A stretch of DNA of 64,000 bases from Litchfieldella xinjiangensis. GTDB lineage: Bacteria; Pseudomonadota; Gammaproteobacteria; Pseudomonadales; Halomonadaceae. Both the position numbers and the translations under genes were made by a program. Shown piece by piece: positions 26,427 through 36,253 of the stretch. How positions within the stretch are numbered: position 1 is the first letter of the stretch; the number at the start of each line of letters is the position of its first letter. The stretch is from positions 434,001 through 498,000 of the forward strand of contig NZ_JPZL01000004.1 in NCBI RefSeq assembly GCF_000759345.1, given 5' to 3'. The notes below the pieces were generated by a model. It ran no database searches and had not been told where the DNA came from. It worked only from the letters and a program-made list of their open reading frames with translations.

Positions 26427-26726
26427 GAGTCCTGGCTTATTGGCGATCATGCACGACGTCATTACCCTCGGTCTCGTTAGACCCAGACTGGCTCTGATCA
26501 GGGGATCGGAGCCCGACCAGGTTGAGACTCGTTCACGAATCTTATCAATTGCTTGATGTTGCAAGCATGGCGTACGTATAGAGCATAGACGGTAACGGAC
26601 TGAAACCAATCATCCTGACTATACATTTATTGACATTGGTTTTCATTGCTTTTCATTGTGGCCTGTGTTGCACATCGCAACCCCGCTACAGAGCGTCTGT
26701 GGCGAGAGACCGAGAGGAAAGCAGAC
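26427..26726. promoter_or_regulatory. Divergent intergenic region with a consensus -35 and 10-bp repeats
   Basis: This spacer separates the divergent c-di-GMP protein and dioxygenase genes. It contains a consensus -35 TTGACA (26630-26635) directed at the dioxygenase, followed by two 10-bp direct repeats TTTTCATTGC and TTTTCATTGT (26641-26650, 26651-26660) lying where the -10 and start would be. The -10 itself is poor (TTCATT), which suggests activator dependence. No further gene is seen in this stretch. Confidence 0.4.
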
Positions 26727-27521
26727 ATGAAACAGGAAAGTCTCAAACACGGCTACGGCATGGCAGCCACGTCCTTCGACACCGATCATGGCTATTGGTC
26801 ACAGGAGGTTCACAACGAACTGGCCAATCGATATTGGAGTCGCACAGACCTTACGTCACGCATCGACCTGAATGCCTGGCAAGGCTTCATCGCCGATCTT
26901 CCTCGCGATCCGTATGTCGAACGCCGTTGGAAGCGAATGTCCTGGCTCCATCTCAACGACCAGCACGAAGTCGAAATTCTTGGAGAGTGCCCCATGGCCC
27001 AGGGGGGCATGTTCAACGATGCCGAGAGCATGGCTGATAAGCTACGCTACTATCCGGGGTTGGAGCGTGCTTTTCTGGATCGGCAGGATGTCAGAAGCTT
27101 CGTCCGTGCCTGGGCAAAGCTCTGGGGAATCGGACCACGCGAGCCGATTCTGATGCAGATCACCGGTGTGAAGGGCAAGGGCCATCTCGACCCCCTACAG
27201 GGGCAGGGCATTCATGCCGATGGCTGCAAGTACCTGAGTATTCTGGTGCTCAATCGTGAAAATGTAACCGGAGCTACCAGTCATCTCTATGCTGACAAGG
27301 CGGGCCGCCAAACACTTTTGGAGGGCGTGCTGAACCCTGGCGAGATACTGCATATTCGAGACGACAAGCTCTACCACTCGGCAGGCAGCATTTCCCAGGA
27401 CGATCCCCAGCGACCGTTCGAGCGCTTCATCATCATCATCAACAGCTGTTTCATCGATGGGTTCCAGAACCGCATGTTACGTCGCCATTTCCCGCATGCG
27501 GTACTTAACGACCTCCCTTGA
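26727..27521 (+). CDS. 2-oxoglutarate/Fe(II) dioxygenase (amino-acid hydroxylase-like, PF10014)
   Basis: This 264-residue protein matches the 2OG-Fe_Oxy_2 family that includes bacillar L-isoleucine 4-hydroxylase. The iron triad is visible as HxD in QGIHADGCKY and a distal His in KLYHSAGS; Arg of the FERFIIIIN strand should bind 2-oxoglutarate. I chose ATG 26727 because of its AGAGGAAA ribosome site 8 nt upstream; the frame extends upstream to 26646 without one. It stands alone, with no amino acid dehydrogenase or exporter beside it. It probably hydroxylates a free aliphatic amino acid, but the substrate is unproved. Confidence 0.85.
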   Translation: MKQESLKHGYGMAATSFDTDHGYWSQEVHNELANRYWSRTDLTSRIDLNAWQGFIADLPRDPYVERRWKRMSWLHLNDQHEVEILGECPMAQGGMFNDAESMADKLRYYPGLERAFLDRQDVRSFVRAWAKLWGIGPREPILMQITGVKGKGHLDPLQGQGIHADGCKYLSILVLNRENVTGATSHLYADKAGRQTLLEGVLNPGEILHIRDDKLYHSAGSISQDDPQRPFERFIIIINSCFIDGFQNRMLRRHFPHAVLNDLP

Positions 27522-27578
27522 TCCGCATGAGGGTCGCCTATTGCAGGCAGGGATCCTTATAAGCATTAGTTAATAAAA

Positions 27579-27606
27579 ACGCTCTCGAGGCTAGCCTCGA
27601 GAGCGT
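27579..27606 (-). terminator. Perfect palindromic terminator of the cytochrome b561-yceI operon
   Basis: A 28-bp perfect palindrome, with 12-nt arms ACGCTCTCGAGG and CCTCGAGAGCGT around CTAG, lies after the yceI stop. On the minus strand it is followed by a T-rich run (GTTTTTATTA), as in Rho-independent termination. It may also stop transcription from the convergent dioxygenase gene. Confidence 0.85.
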
Positions 27607-27633
27607 CTTGTCGATCACTGTCTTCGATGCGGC

Positions 27634-28215
27634 TTACTGACGAATGCCTTCGAAGGTGACGTAGAGTTCCAGCTCATGCATCGGTTCGGGGAAATCGCTC
27701 ATATCGATCCCGTAATCCGACAAGACCAGGGTGGTGCTCCCCTCGAACCCGGCACGGTAGTTACCCCAGGGATCCTCGCCTTCACCCAGTAATGTCACTG
27801 GCATCTCAATCTCTTGCGTCTCACCATGCAGGGTCAGTTCGCCGGTCAAGGTACCGGATTTATCCCCATCCGACTCGAAGCCGGTAGAAGTAAAGGTTGC
27901 GGTGGGATACTCCTCGGCATTGAGGAAATCATCGCTGAGTATGTGCTTGTCGCGCTCGGCATGATTGCTGTCCAGGCTTGCAACGTCGACCTCGACATTG
28001 ACGCTGGAAGCAGAAAGGTCCTCGGGATCGTAGCTGAACTCACCACTGAACTCGCGGAAGCTACCCAGAATATATGACATGCCAAGGTGACTGATCTTGA
28101 ATTGCACGAAGGCATGTTGCCCTTCGGTATCGATGACATAGTCATCTGCCATGGCTTGGCTCATCGGCACCAGGGCAACGGAGGCCAAGGCGGCAACAGC
28201 AGTCTTCTTCAACAT
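27634..28215 (-). CDS. YceI-family periplasmic lipid-binding protein
   Basis: This 193-residue protein has a cleavable signal peptide ending MSQAMA (about residue 23). It carries YceI-domain motifs: YVIDTEGQHAFVQFKISHLGMSYILGSF, the SVNVEVDVASLDSNHAERDKHL-type block, FLNAEEYPTATFTS and LTLHGETQEIEMPVTL. The lipocalin-like beta-barrel binds polyprenoids. It lies 62 bp downstream of a cytochrome b561 gene; this pairing is frequent and points to a quinone- or isoprenoid-related role. Length matches E. coli YceI (191). Confidence 0.95.
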   Translation of the reverse strand: MLKKTAVAALASVALVPMSQAMADDYVIDTEGQHAFVQFKISHLGMSYILGSFREFSGEFSYDPEDLSASSVNVEVDVASLDSNHAERDKHILSDDFLNAEEYPTATFTSTGFESDGDKSGTLTGELTLHGETQEIEMPVTLLGEGEDPWGNYRAGFEGSTTLVLSDYGIDMSDFPEPMHELELYVTFEGIRQ

Positions 28216-28277
28216 CGGTACATCTCCTTACGTAGTGAGTCTTGGGATGCCGGTCGCGTGGACCAGCACCGGAAAAG

Positions 28278-28832
28278 CTAGGAACGCCGGCGGTAACGAG
28301 GCAGGACCATACGCAGCAAGGTGTCATGGCGATCCTTCCAATGATGCTTGAACGCCGCCAGGGTATGGCCTGCCGCGAGTATCATCAGCGCCAAGGCACT
28401 GTACCAGTGGACCCAGCCTGCGATTGAGGCCTGATTGGGCAACCCATGCACGAGAGCGGGCACTGCAAACCAGTCGAAAACGTTTATGCCCCGGCCGTTG
28501 GCGGTCGAGATCAGATAGCCGCTCACCATAACCACCATCATCAAAAAATATAGCGCGATATGACCGAGATGGGCCGCCAGTCGCTCGAAGCGTTGGCCAT
28601 GGGCCTGTGGGGCTGGCTGAATCCAACGCCAGACGATGCGCAGCAGGGTGGCACCCAGCAGCAGCATACCCACGGAACGGTGCCACCACGGCGCCAGATT
28701 GTACCAGGCGTCATAATAGCCCAGCCCCGTCATCCACCAGCCCAGTATGAATAGCCCGACAATGGCGATCGCACTCGCCCAATGGAGCACGATACTGACG
28801 AGTCCCCAACCCTGTCGTGTGTTACGCCACAT
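28278..28832 (-). CDS. Cytochrome b561 family protein
   Basis: This 184-residue inner-membrane dihaem cytochrome has four hydrophobic segments and His residues in the expected helices (LHWASA, WWHRSVG, HLGHIALY, WVHWYSALALMILAAGHTL). It carries out quinol/b-haem electron transfer. I preferred ATG 28832 (AGGGA 8 nt upstream), which gives the usual family length. A GTG at 28928 would add a hydrophobic segment but has no ribosome site. It is the first gene of a probable operon with yceI. Confidence 0.9.
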   Translation of the reverse strand: MWRNTRQGWGLVSIVLHWASAIAIVGLFILGWWMTGLGYYDAWYNLAPWWHRSVGMLLLGATLLRIVWRWIQPAPQAHGQRFERLAAHLGHIALYFLMMVVMVSGYLISTANGRGINVFDWFAVPALVHGLPNQASIAGWVHWYSALALMILAAGHTLAAFKHHWKDRHDTLLRMVLPRYRRRS

Positions 28833-29000
28833 GTATCGTGTCCCTAGTCCGCAGATACCCAGTAGGTGTAGAGCATACGCAAGGATGCTTGCCCACACAG
28901 CATGCGATACGGTGAATGTATCGTTCACCGGACAGAAACAATGACGGCGCCAAGGTCAAAGGCGCCGTCCTGTACCGAAGTAGTGACACACGATACTCGT

Positions 29001-30203
29001 CTAGAGGAGCGCGTCGAGTCCTCGTGCCAGATCGGCTTTGAGGTCATCGACATCCTCGAGGCCTACCGCCACACGGATCAATCCCTCGGCGATGCCAGCC
29101 GAGGCTTTCTGCTCGTCCGATAAACGGCCATGGGTCGTGGTGCCCGGATGGGTGATCGTCGTCTTGACGTCTCCGAGGTTGCCGGTGATGGACATGATGC
29201 GAGTGGCATCGATGACCGACCAGGCACCTTCACGCCCTCCCTTGACCTCGAAACCCAATACCGCGCCATAGTGCTTTTGCTGCCTACTCGCCAGGGCGTG
29301 CTGCGGATGGCTCGCGAGACCGCTGTAATGCACTCGGGTCACTGCCGGATGCGCCTCCAGCCACTCAGCCATGGCTTGGGCGTTCTCGCAATGCGCCTTC
29401 ATGCGCAGGTTAAGCGTCTCCAGCCCCTTGAGAAAGATCCAGGCATTGAACGGACTCAGGCAGGGGCCGCACGTGCGCACCACGCCGAACAGGGCCTCGA
29501 GCTCCTTGTCGCGTCCAACCACGGCGCCGCCGATCGCCCTTCCCTGCCCATCCAGGTACTTTGTCGCCGAATGGATCACCAGATCCGCCCCCAAGTCGAT
29601 GGGCCTCTGCAGCGCCGGTGTCAGGAAGCAGTTATCGATGGCCAGCAGCGCATCGTGGCGATGGGCGATCTCCGCCAGTGCGGCGATATCCACCACTTCG
29701 GACAGGGGATTCGAGGGTGTTTCGGCAAACAGGAGGCGCGTCCGCGGGGTGATGGCCGCCGCCCAGGCTTCGAGATTCGACAGCTCGACATAACGGGTGA
29801 CGATACCGAACTTGCCGAGATACTTGTCGAACAGACTGACCGTCGAGCCGAACAGTGATCGCGAGGCAACGATCTCGTCACCCGCCTCGAGCAGGGCCAG
29901 CACGGTAGACAGGATCGCCGCCATGCCGGAACTGGTCGCCACGCAGCGCTCGCCCCCTTCCATGATCGCCAGGCGCTTTTCGAAATTGCGGACGGTAGGA
30001 TTGGTGAAGCGCGAGTAGATGTTACCCGGCTCTTCGCCACTGAACTTGCGCGCCGCTTCAGCCGCACTGCCATACACGAAGCTGGAGGTGGGAAAGATCG
30101 GCTCACCGTGCTCCTGCTCGTGCGTACGCTCGTGCCCGGCACGGATCGACTGCGTGGCTAACGCCCAGTCGAGGCTCGGGGCGTCGTCGAAATGGTCACT
30201 CAT
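29001..30203 (-). CDS. metZ: O-succinylhomoserine sulfhydrylase
   Basis: This 400-residue PLP enzyme converts O-succinylhomoserine and sulfide to homocysteine in methionine synthesis. The Cys/Met metabolism PLP motif is present (DLVIHSATKYLDGQGRAIGG, Lys215), as are TSSGMAAI, ETPSNP and the SNLEAW segment. It lies 12 bp downstream of purF, as in Pseudomonas (purF-metZ), which supports metZ over cystathionine gamma-synthase. Confidence 0.95.
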   Translation of the reverse strand: MSDHFDDAPSLDWALATQSIRAGHERTHEQEHGEPIFPTSSFVYGSAAEAARKFSGEEPGNIYSRFTNPTVRNFEKRLAIMEGGERCVATSSGMAAILSTVLALLEAGDEIVASRSLFGSTVSLFDKYLGKFGIVTRYVELSNLEAWAAAITPRTRLLFAETPSNPLSEVVDIAALAEIAHRHDALLAIDNCFLTPALQRPIDLGADLVIHSATKYLDGQGRAIGGAVVGRDKELEALFGVVRTCGPCLSPFNAWIFLKGLETLNLRMKAHCENAQAMAEWLEAHPAVTRVHYSGLASHPQHALASRQQKHYGAVLGFEVKGGREGAWSVIDATRIMSITGNLGDVKTTITHPGTTTHGRLSDEQKASAGIAEGLIRVAVGLEDVDDLKADLARGLDALL

Positions 30204-30215
30204 GGCTCCCCTCCC

Positions 30216-31733
30216 TCAGTCCAGATCGTCGTCCTGGTTATGCATGCCAACCAGCGCATGATCGCCGACATTGACCAGTTTTGCCGCATCGTTGCGCGAG
30301 GCCTCGAGTTCCGACAGGTAGGCCTCGTCGATATCGCCAGTGACGTAGGCACCGTCGAAGACCGAGCAATCGAAGTCATCCAGTGAGGGGTTGACAGCAC
30401 GACACGCACTCTTCAGGTCTTCGAGATCCTGATAGAAGATACGGTCGGCACCGATCAGTTCGCCCACCTCGGCTTCGCTGCGCCCATGGGCGATCAGTTC
30501 ATTGGCTGCGGGCATGTCGATGCCGTAGACATTGGGGAAACGTACCGGCGGTGCCGCTGAAGCGAAGTACACCTTTCTGGCCCCCGCCTCTCGAGCCATC
30601 TGGATGATCTGCTTGCAGGTCGTGCCACGCACGATCGAATCATCGACCAGCAAGACATTCTTGTCGCGAAACTCGATATCGATGGCGTTGAGTTTCTGAC
30701 GCACCGATTTCTTGCGTTGTGTCTGGCCTGGCATGATGAAGGTCCGTCCGATATAGCGGTTCTTCATGAAGCCTTCGCGATAGGTCACCCCGAGGTGTTG
30801 CGCGAGTTCAAGAGCCGAGGTACGCGAGGTATCCGGGATGGGGATGACCACGTCGATGTCGTGCTCGGGCCATTCGCTCTTGATGCGATCGCCCAGACGA
30901 CGCCCCATTTCCATTCGTGTGCCGTAGACATAGGCACCATCGAGAATGGAGTCGGGACGCGCCAGGTAGACGTGCTCGAAGATGCAAGGGGCGAGCTTGG
31001 GGCGGTCGGCGCACATCTGGGTATGGATGTTGCCCTGCATATCGACGAATATCGCTTCACCCGGGGCCAGGTCTCGATGCAGTTCGAAGCCACCGACGTC
31101 CAAGGCCACCGACTCGGAGGCGATCATCACGTCCTGCCGGTCCCCATCCTGACGGGAGCCGAACACCACCGGACGAATGCCGTTGGGATCACGAAACGCG
31201 ACCAGGCCGACCCCGTTGATGATCGATACCGCGGCGTAGCCACCGCGGCAACGGCGATGGACACGACGCACGGCATCGAAGACATCCTCGGGATCGAGAT
31301 GCAGGCCCTGCTTGCCCAATTCATGGGCGAAGACATTGAGCAATACTTCGGAATCGGAACTGGTGTTGATATGCCGCAGGTCGGTGGAAAACAGCTCCTG
31401 CTTGAGCTGCTCCGAATTGGTCAGGTTACCGTTATGCGCCAGCGCGATACCGTAGGGTGAGTTGACATAGAACGGCTGGGATTCGGCCTCGCTCGACGAG
31501 CCGGCTGTTGGATAACGGACGTGGCCGATCCCCAGGTGGCCCTTGAGACGTGCCATATGCCGGGTGTGGAAGACATCACGTACCAGGCCATTGCTCTTGC
31601 GCAGCAGAAAACGGCCTTCATGCCATGTCATCATCCCGGCGGCATCCTGCCCACGGTGCTGGAGGACTGTCATCGCGTCATACAACGCCTGATTGACCGC
31701 CTGGTTGGCCATGAGGCCTACAATGCCGCACAT
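30216..31733 (-). CDS. purF: Amidophosphoribosyltransferase
   Basis: This 505-residue enzyme catalyses the first committed step of purine synthesis (PRPP plus glutamine to phosphoribosylamine). Cys2 of MCGIVG is the Ntn glutaminase nucleophile, exposed after Met removal. [11 protein letters not shown] and [13 protein letters not shown] belong to the glutaminase domain, and [13 protein letters not shown] is the PRPP loop. Gene order cvpA-purF-metZ is conserved in pseudomonads and relatives. Confidence 0.98.
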   Translation of the reverse strand: MCGIVGLMANQAVNQALYDAMTVLQHRGQDAAGMMTWHEGRFLLRKSNGLVRDVFHTRHMARLKGHLGIGHVRYPTAGSSSEAESQPFYVNSPYGIALAHNGNLTNSEQLKQELFSTDLRHINTSSDSEVLLNVFAHELGKQGLHLDPEDVFDAVRRVHRRCRGGYAAVSIINGVGLVAFRDPNGIRPVVFGSRQDGDRQDVMIASESVALDVGGFELHRDLAPGEAIFVDMQGNIHTQMCADRPKLAPCIFEHVYLARPDSILDGAYVYGTRMEMGRRLGDRIKSEWPEHDIDVVIPIPDTSRTSALELAQHLGVTYREGFMKNRYIGRTFIMPGQTQRKKSVRQKLNAIDIEFRDKNVLLVDDSIVRGTTCKQIIQMAREAGARKVYFASAAPPVRFPNVYGIDMPAANELIAHGRSEAEVGELIGADRIFYQDLEDLKSACRAVNPSLDDFDCSVFDGAYVTGDIDEAYLSELEASRNDAAKLVNVGDHALVGMHNQDDDLD

Positions 31734-31789
31734 TCCGCCTACCTCGCTTACTAAGGAATCTCGGAGCCGCTGCTGCGACGCCGCTGATA

Positions 31790-32377
31790 CTAGAGGCTAC
31801 CCGCCTCGTCACTCCCCACCTCGGGCCTGATGTCTGGCTCGCCATTGCCAAGATCGGGAAATGAAAGATTTCGCCAGTCACGATTTTGCTCGGGATCGCT
31901 ACGTTCCCACGCCTCGATCTGGCTGACCGCCCAGTCGCGCAACTGCTCGAACGATGGGCGCAATTGCGCCTGTTGCCAGGCCTGGAGTTGCTGCAATGGG
32001 GTCAAAGTAATGAGTATCGTCGCGAGGACCAATATGGCAGCCCCCCTCAGCGCGCCGAACAAGGTGCCGGCCACCCTGTTGAGGAAGCCCATCCCGACCC
32101 ACTCCACCGCGGCATGTAGCATGCGTATCATGATACCGCAGAGCAAGATCACGCCGAATATGACCAATACGAAAGCCAATACCAGGCGTCCGTCGGCATT
32201 ATCGATGACACCGGTAAAGAGATCTGCAACGGGTTCGGCTATCAGCCGCGCCACCAGCAGCGCCACGATCCATGCTGCCAGGCCCAGTCCTTCACGGACC
32301 AACCCGCGTGAAAAGCCGACCATCATCGAGATACCCAGTACCGCCAGAAAGACCCAATCCAGCCAGGTGAGCGCCAT
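31790..32377 (-). CDS. cvpA: CvpA-family membrane protein
   Basis: This 195-residue protein has four hydrophobic segments in the first 140 residues ([27 protein letters not shown] is the family opening), followed by a polar, Trp/Asp-rich tail. CvpA was named for colicin V production and has since been linked to envelope homeostasis; the mechanism is unknown. The start overlaps the dedD stop by 1 bp, and purF follows after 56 bp. Confidence 0.93.
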   Translation of the reverse strand: MALTWLDWVFLAVLGISMMVGFSRGLVREGLGLAAWIVALLVARLIAEPVADLFTGVIDNADGRLVLAFVLVIFGVILLCGIMIRMLHAAVEWVGMGFLNRVAGTLFGALRGAAILVLATILITLTPLQQLQAWQQAQLRPSFEQLRDWAVSQIEAWERSDPEQNRDWRNLSFPDLGNGEPDIRPEVGSDEAGSL

Positions 32378-33093
32378 CAGTCCTCCCGCACCCTGACCAG
32401 CAGACCTTGGATATTGGCACGCTCCTTGAGCTGGCCGCGTGCCTGCTCACCGGCATCGGAACTAGAGAAGGGTCCGACATAGACGCTGGTCAGGCCGCCC
32501 TCGCGCTGACGCCGGTAGGCATCGAAACCCAACTCGCGTAGCTGTGATTCAAGGCGCTCGGCGTTGGCCGGCTCACCGAAACTCCCTGCCTGGACCGCCC
32601 AATCACCAGCTGTCGCCGTGGGATTATTCGACGACTGGGACTGTCGTTCGCGCTCCTCCGCGGCCCTGGCCAAATCAGCGATCGGATCCTGGGCGGGGGG
32701 CTGTTCGCGGGAGGGCGCCTGCGACGGCGCTTGCTCGTTCGGCTCTGGGGCCGCGCGAGACGCAGCTTCACCCGGCGACTGTGAAGAGGAAGAGCCACTG
32801 GCTTCGGAAGGTGTCGCTTCTGCCGCTGGAGCGTCTTGTTCCGGCTCAGCCACTTCGAGACTGCCTCGTGAATTCACCAGCGGCTGAGGGGGGCGGATAT
32901 CGCCCAGGCTGGTTGGGGGTTCCGGCTCAGGGACAGAGCGCCGCTCCACTTCGATGGGCTGCTCGATGGTCAGGACCGGCCGGGGCCGCTCTTCACGCGG
33001 CGCCGGTTCATCGAACAGCATGGGTATGAATATCACCCCAAGCGCGATCACGATTACCGCACCGCTGAGCCGCTCACGCATGCCATACTTCAT
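32377..33093 (-). CDS. dedD: SPOR-domain protein, DedD-like
   Basis: This 238-residue protein has a short cytoplasmic N-terminus, one membrane segment (GAVIVIALGVIFIPMLF), a Pro/Glu/Ala/Ser-rich periplasmic linker (about 30-155) and a C-terminal SPOR domain (about 160-238: DWAVQAGSFGEPANAERLESQL, then VYVGPFSS). SPOR domains bind denuded septal peptidoglycan, so it should act at the division site. It sits between folC (12-bp gap) and cvpA (1-bp overlap), exactly as dedD in E. coli. Confidence 0.93.
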   Translation of the reverse strand: MKYGMRERLSGAVIVIALGVIFIPMLFDEPAPREERPRPVLTIEQPIEVERRSVPEPEPPTSLGDIRPPQPLVNSRGSLEVAEPEQDAPAAEATPSEASGSSSSQSPGEAASRAAPEPNEQAPSQAPSREQPPAQDPIADLARAAEERERQSQSSNNPTATAGDWAVQAGSFGEPANAERLESQLRELGFDAYRRQREGGLTSVYVGPFSSSDAGEQARGQLKERANIQGLLVRVRED

Positions 33094-33104
33094 TACTCGC
33101 CTCC

Positions 33105-34394
33105 TCAGCGACGGCGCTCACACCAGGCCAGCACCTCGGCCACGGTGTAAAAGGAACCACACACCAGCACCTCATCTTTTTCCTGCATATTGGCCGCCAG
33201 CCATTCGGCTCCCGCCTGGGGCGAGCCAGCACGATGCGCAACGGGCCGCCCTTGGTCCACGAGCACCTCTGCCAATTGCTCGGCACTGCGTGCCCGATCC
33301 CCCTCGAGAGTGACCACCACCCAGGCATCGATCACGGGGGATAGCGCGGCGACAACCCCTTGGGCGTCCTTGTCGACGAGCATGCCCAACAGCCCGAAGC
33401 GCCGCCCCCGCTTGCCGCCTTCCGCTAAGCGTGATGCGACATACTCTGCCGCATGGGGATTATGCGCCACATCAAGGCACCAATTATCCAACCACTGCAT
33501 GCGACCTGGAAGCTTGACGTGTGCCAGCGCCTGACGACAGCAGTCCTCGTCGAGACGAAGCGAGATCAGGGTCAGGGCCTGAAGCGCTGTTGCCGCATTA
33601 TCGAGAGGAAGGCCAGGATCCGGTAGTGACACAAGACACAGGCGACTTGCGCCGGCACGTTTGCCGTGCCAGGTCCAGCCTTGTTCAGCTACCTCGCGCC
33701 GATAATCGTCGCCCAGCGCAAATACCGGCGCGCCTAGCCGATCGGCGACGCCGCGCACACTCGCCGGTAGCGACCTGCTGCCTAGTACCGCTGGCCGATC
33801 GCTACGCATGATACCCGCTTTTTCACGGCCGATCGCATCGATATCCGTGCCCAGGAAGGCGGCATGATCCTGGGCCACGGTGGTGACGATGGCCACATCG
33901 GCATCGATGATATTCACTGCATCGAGTCGCCCGCCGAGTCCGACCTCGAGGACGGCCACGTCCGGCTGCTTCTGGGCAATAGCCCAGAATGCGGCGAGGC
34001 TACCAGCCTCGAAATAGGTAAGACTGACCGGCTCACCTTGGAGACGTGCCGCTTCGACACGCTCGAAGCCCTCGATCAGAAGCGCATCATCTGCTTCTAC
34101 CCCGTCGATACACAGGCGTTCGTTGTAGCGCAGCAGATGGGGAGAGGTGTAGGTCGCGCAGGACAGACCATGAGCGCGAGTCAGCGCATCCAGCATGGCC
34201 ACCGTCGAGCCCTTGCCATTGGTCCCCGCCACACTGATGACGTGACGAGCCAAAGGGCGTGATTGCAGACCCAAGCGCTGACCGACCCGGGCGACGCGTT
34301 CGAGGCCCAGGTCGATGGCGACCGGATGCTGTCGCTCAAGCCGCTCGAGCCAGGCGTCCAAGGTGAGCGATGGCACGTCCAACGCTCGAGTCAT
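33105..34394 (-). CDS. folC: Bifunctional folylpolyglutamate/dihydrofolate synthase
   Basis: This 429-residue enzyme adds glutamate to dihydropteroate and folates. The ATP P-loop SVAGTNGKGSTVAML is near residue 60, and the family motifs TSPHLLRYNERL, LEVGLGGRLDAVN and the C-terminal DVAHNPHAAEYVA are present. I chose ATG 34394, which lies 14 nt beyond the accD stop; an in-frame extension to 34469 would overlap accD by 62 bp. It continues the accD-folC-dedD-cvpA-purF order. Confidence 0.96.
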   Translation of the reverse strand: MTRALDVPSLTLDAWLERLERQHPVAIDLGLERVARVGQRLGLQSRPLARHVISVAGTNGKGSTVAMLDALTRAHGLSCATYTSPHLLRYNERLCIDGVEADDALLIEGFERVEAARLQGEPVSLTYFEAGSLAAFWAIAQKQPDVAVLEVGLGGRLDAVNIIDADVAIVTTVAQDHAAFLGTDIDAIGREKAGIMRSDRPAVLGSRSLPASVRGVADRLGAPVFALGDDYRREVAEQGWTWHGKRAGASRLCLVSLPDPGLPLDNAATALQALTLISLRLDEDCCRQALAHVKLPGRMQWLDNWCLDVAHNPHAAEYVASRLAEGGKRGRRFGLLGMLVDKDAQGVVAALSPVIDAWVVVTLEGDRARSAEQLAEVLVDQGRPVAHRAGSPQAGAEWLAANMQEKDEVLVCGSFYTVAEVLAWCERRR

Positions 34395-34407
34395 TGACCA
34401 TTCACCA

Positions 34408-35364
34408 TCAGCGATCGTTGCCGGGTTCTTCAAGAGGCTCGTCATTCTCGCTGACTTGCTCGGCCACATCCACCAGGTCGGGCGCCTCGACGTCTGGCAG
34501 ACCGGTTGCTGGAAGACCGGTCAACTTGCGCAGTACCCCACCCAGGCGTTCACGCATCTCGCTGCGATGCACGATCATATCGACAGCGCCATGCTCGAGC
34601 AGGAACTCGCTTCGCTGGAAGCCTTCGGGCAGCTTCTCACGCACGGTCTGTTCGATGACCCGAGGACCGGCGAAGCCGATCAGCGCATTGGGCTCGGCCA
34701 CGTTGAGATCGCCCAGCATCGCCAATGAGGCGGATACGCCGCCATAGACGGGATCCGTCAGCACCGAAATGTAAGGAACGCCAGCCTGCTTGAGCTTCTC
34801 CAGCGCAGCCGAGGTCTTAGCCATCTGCATCAGCGAGAACAGGGCTTCCTGCATGCGCGCTCCGCCCGAGGCAGAGAAGCAGACCAGAGGGATGCCTTCC
34901 TCGAGTGCCAGGCTCGCGGCGCGGACGAATTTCTCGCCGACCACGGCCCCCATCGAGCCCCCCATGAAGGTGAACTCGAAGGCCACCGCCACAATCGGCA
35001 TGCCTTCCAATGTGCCGCGCATTGCGATCAGTGCATCGTTCTCGTCAGTGTCCTTCTGGGCTGCCGAGAGCCGATCCTTGTACTTCTTGGAATCACGGAA
35101 CTTGAGACGGTCCACTGGCTGCAGGTCGCCAGCAACCTCCTCACGACCTTCGGCATCGAGAAACCAGTCAAGCCGCTTGCGTGCCGTGAGACGCAGATGG
35201 TGGTCGCACTTGGGGCACACACTATGGTGCTTCTCGAGTTCGGGAAGGTAGAGAACCGCCTCGCACTTGGGGCACTTGCGCCACAATCCGTCAGGCACAC
35301 TGGTGCGGCGGTCGGTGCGCTGAATGCGCCCCATGGACGGCACGATCTTGTCTAGCCAGCTCAT
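34408..35364 (-). CDS. accD: Acetyl-CoA carboxylase carboxyltransferase subunit beta
   Basis: This 318-residue subunit pairs with AccA to transfer CO2 from carboxybiotin to acetyl-CoA. The N-terminal zinc ribbon is intact (Cys31, Cys34, Cys50, Cys53), and the carboxyltransferase core shows [25 protein letters not shown] and [22 protein letters not shown] Glu/Asp-rich tail of about 30 residues after the core is variable in the family. Neighbours are trpA upstream and folC downstream. Confidence 0.98.
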   Translation of the reverse strand: MSWLDKIVPSMGRIQRTDRRTSVPDGLWRKCPKCEAVLYLPELEKHHSVCPKCDHHLRLTARKRLDWFLDAEGREEVAGDLQPVDRLKFRDSKKYKDRLSAAQKDTDENDALIAMRGTLEGMPIVAVAFEFTFMGGSMGAVVGEKFVRAASLALEEGIPLVCFSASGGARMQEALFSLMQMAKTSAALEKLKQAGVPYISVLTDPVYGGVSASLAMLGDLNVAEPNALIGFAGPRVIEQTVREKLPEGFQRSEFLLEHGAVDMIVHRSEMRERLGGVLRKLTGLPATGLPDVEAPDLVDVAEQVSENDEPLEEPGNDR

Positions 35365-35431
35365 ATCAGAACGCTTCCGTTATGCTGTCTTGGGCCCGGC
35401 ATGCCGAGCCGTCATGAATGGTCGGGGCTTC

Positions 35432-36235
35432 TCAGGCATCCAGCGCCTGGCGCATTTCGCTCAGCACCGCTTTCAAGGCCGGAGCAATCGAGGCCGGGCT
35501 ATCCGCGCCCTCGGCAATGCGATTGACCAGGGCACTGCCAACGACCACGCCGTCGGCGATACGCCCGACAGCAGCGGCCGTAGCACCATCGCGAATGCCA
35601 AACCCGACGCACAAGGGCAGGTCGGTCAAACGCCGCAGCGGTTCCAGTTGGCGGTCGACCGCGTCGACGTCCAACGTAGCGGCGCCGGTGACGCCCTTGA
35701 GCGAAACGTAGTACAGATAGCCTTCGCCGTGGCCGCATATTGTAGCGGCACGCGCCTCGGAGGTGGTAGGGGCGACCAGGAAGATCGCCGCGAGACCCGA
35801 CGACTTCATGAGCGGCCCGATCTCGTCGGCCTCCTCGGGCGGCATGTCGACGATCAAGACCCCATCCACACCCGCGGCTGCGGCCTGCTCGGCAAAGCGC
35901 TGGTAGCCCATGCGCTCGATAGGATTGAGATAACCCATCAGCACTACCGGGGTCTTAGTGTCCGTCTGGCGGAAATCCTGCACCATCTCGAACAGATGCG
36001 TGAGACGGGTGCCGTGGGCCAAGGCTCGTTCGCAGGCCTTCTGGATGACCGGGCCGTCGGCCATGGGGTCGGAAAATGGCACGCCGAGCTCGATGATATC
36101 GGCCCCCGACTCAACTAGGGCATGCATGAAGCCCACGGTATGCTCGGGGGCCGGATCACCGGCGGTAATATAGGGAATCAAGGCCGTCTTTCCCTGTGCC
36201 TTGAGGGAAGCGAAGCGCTTGTCGATCCGATTCAT
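35432..36235 (-). CDS. trpA: Tryptophan synthase alpha chain
   Basis: This 267-residue TIM barrel cleaves indole-3-glycerol phosphate to indole. The catalytic Glu49 and Asp60 occupy the same positions as in the enteric enzyme ([20 protein letters not shown]). [20 protein letters not shown] and the phosphate-binding CVGFGIRDG are also present. It follows trpB after 18 bp, so the alpha2beta2 complex subunits are cotranscribed. Confidence 0.98.
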   Translation of the reverse strand: MNRIDKRFASLKAQGKTALIPYITAGDPAPEHTVGFMHALVESGADIIELGVPFSDPMADGPVIQKACERALAHGTRLTHLFEMVQDFRQTDTKTPVVLMGYLNPIERMGYQRFAEQAAAAGVDGVLIVDMPPEEADEIGPLMKSSGLAAIFLVAPTTSEARAATICGHGEGYLYYVSLKGVTGAATLDVDAVDRQLEPLRRLTDLPLCVGFGIRDGATAAAVGRIADGVVVGSALVNRIAEGADSPASIAPALKAVLSEMRQALDA

Positions 36236-36253
36236 CGTGTTACCTCAAGGCAG

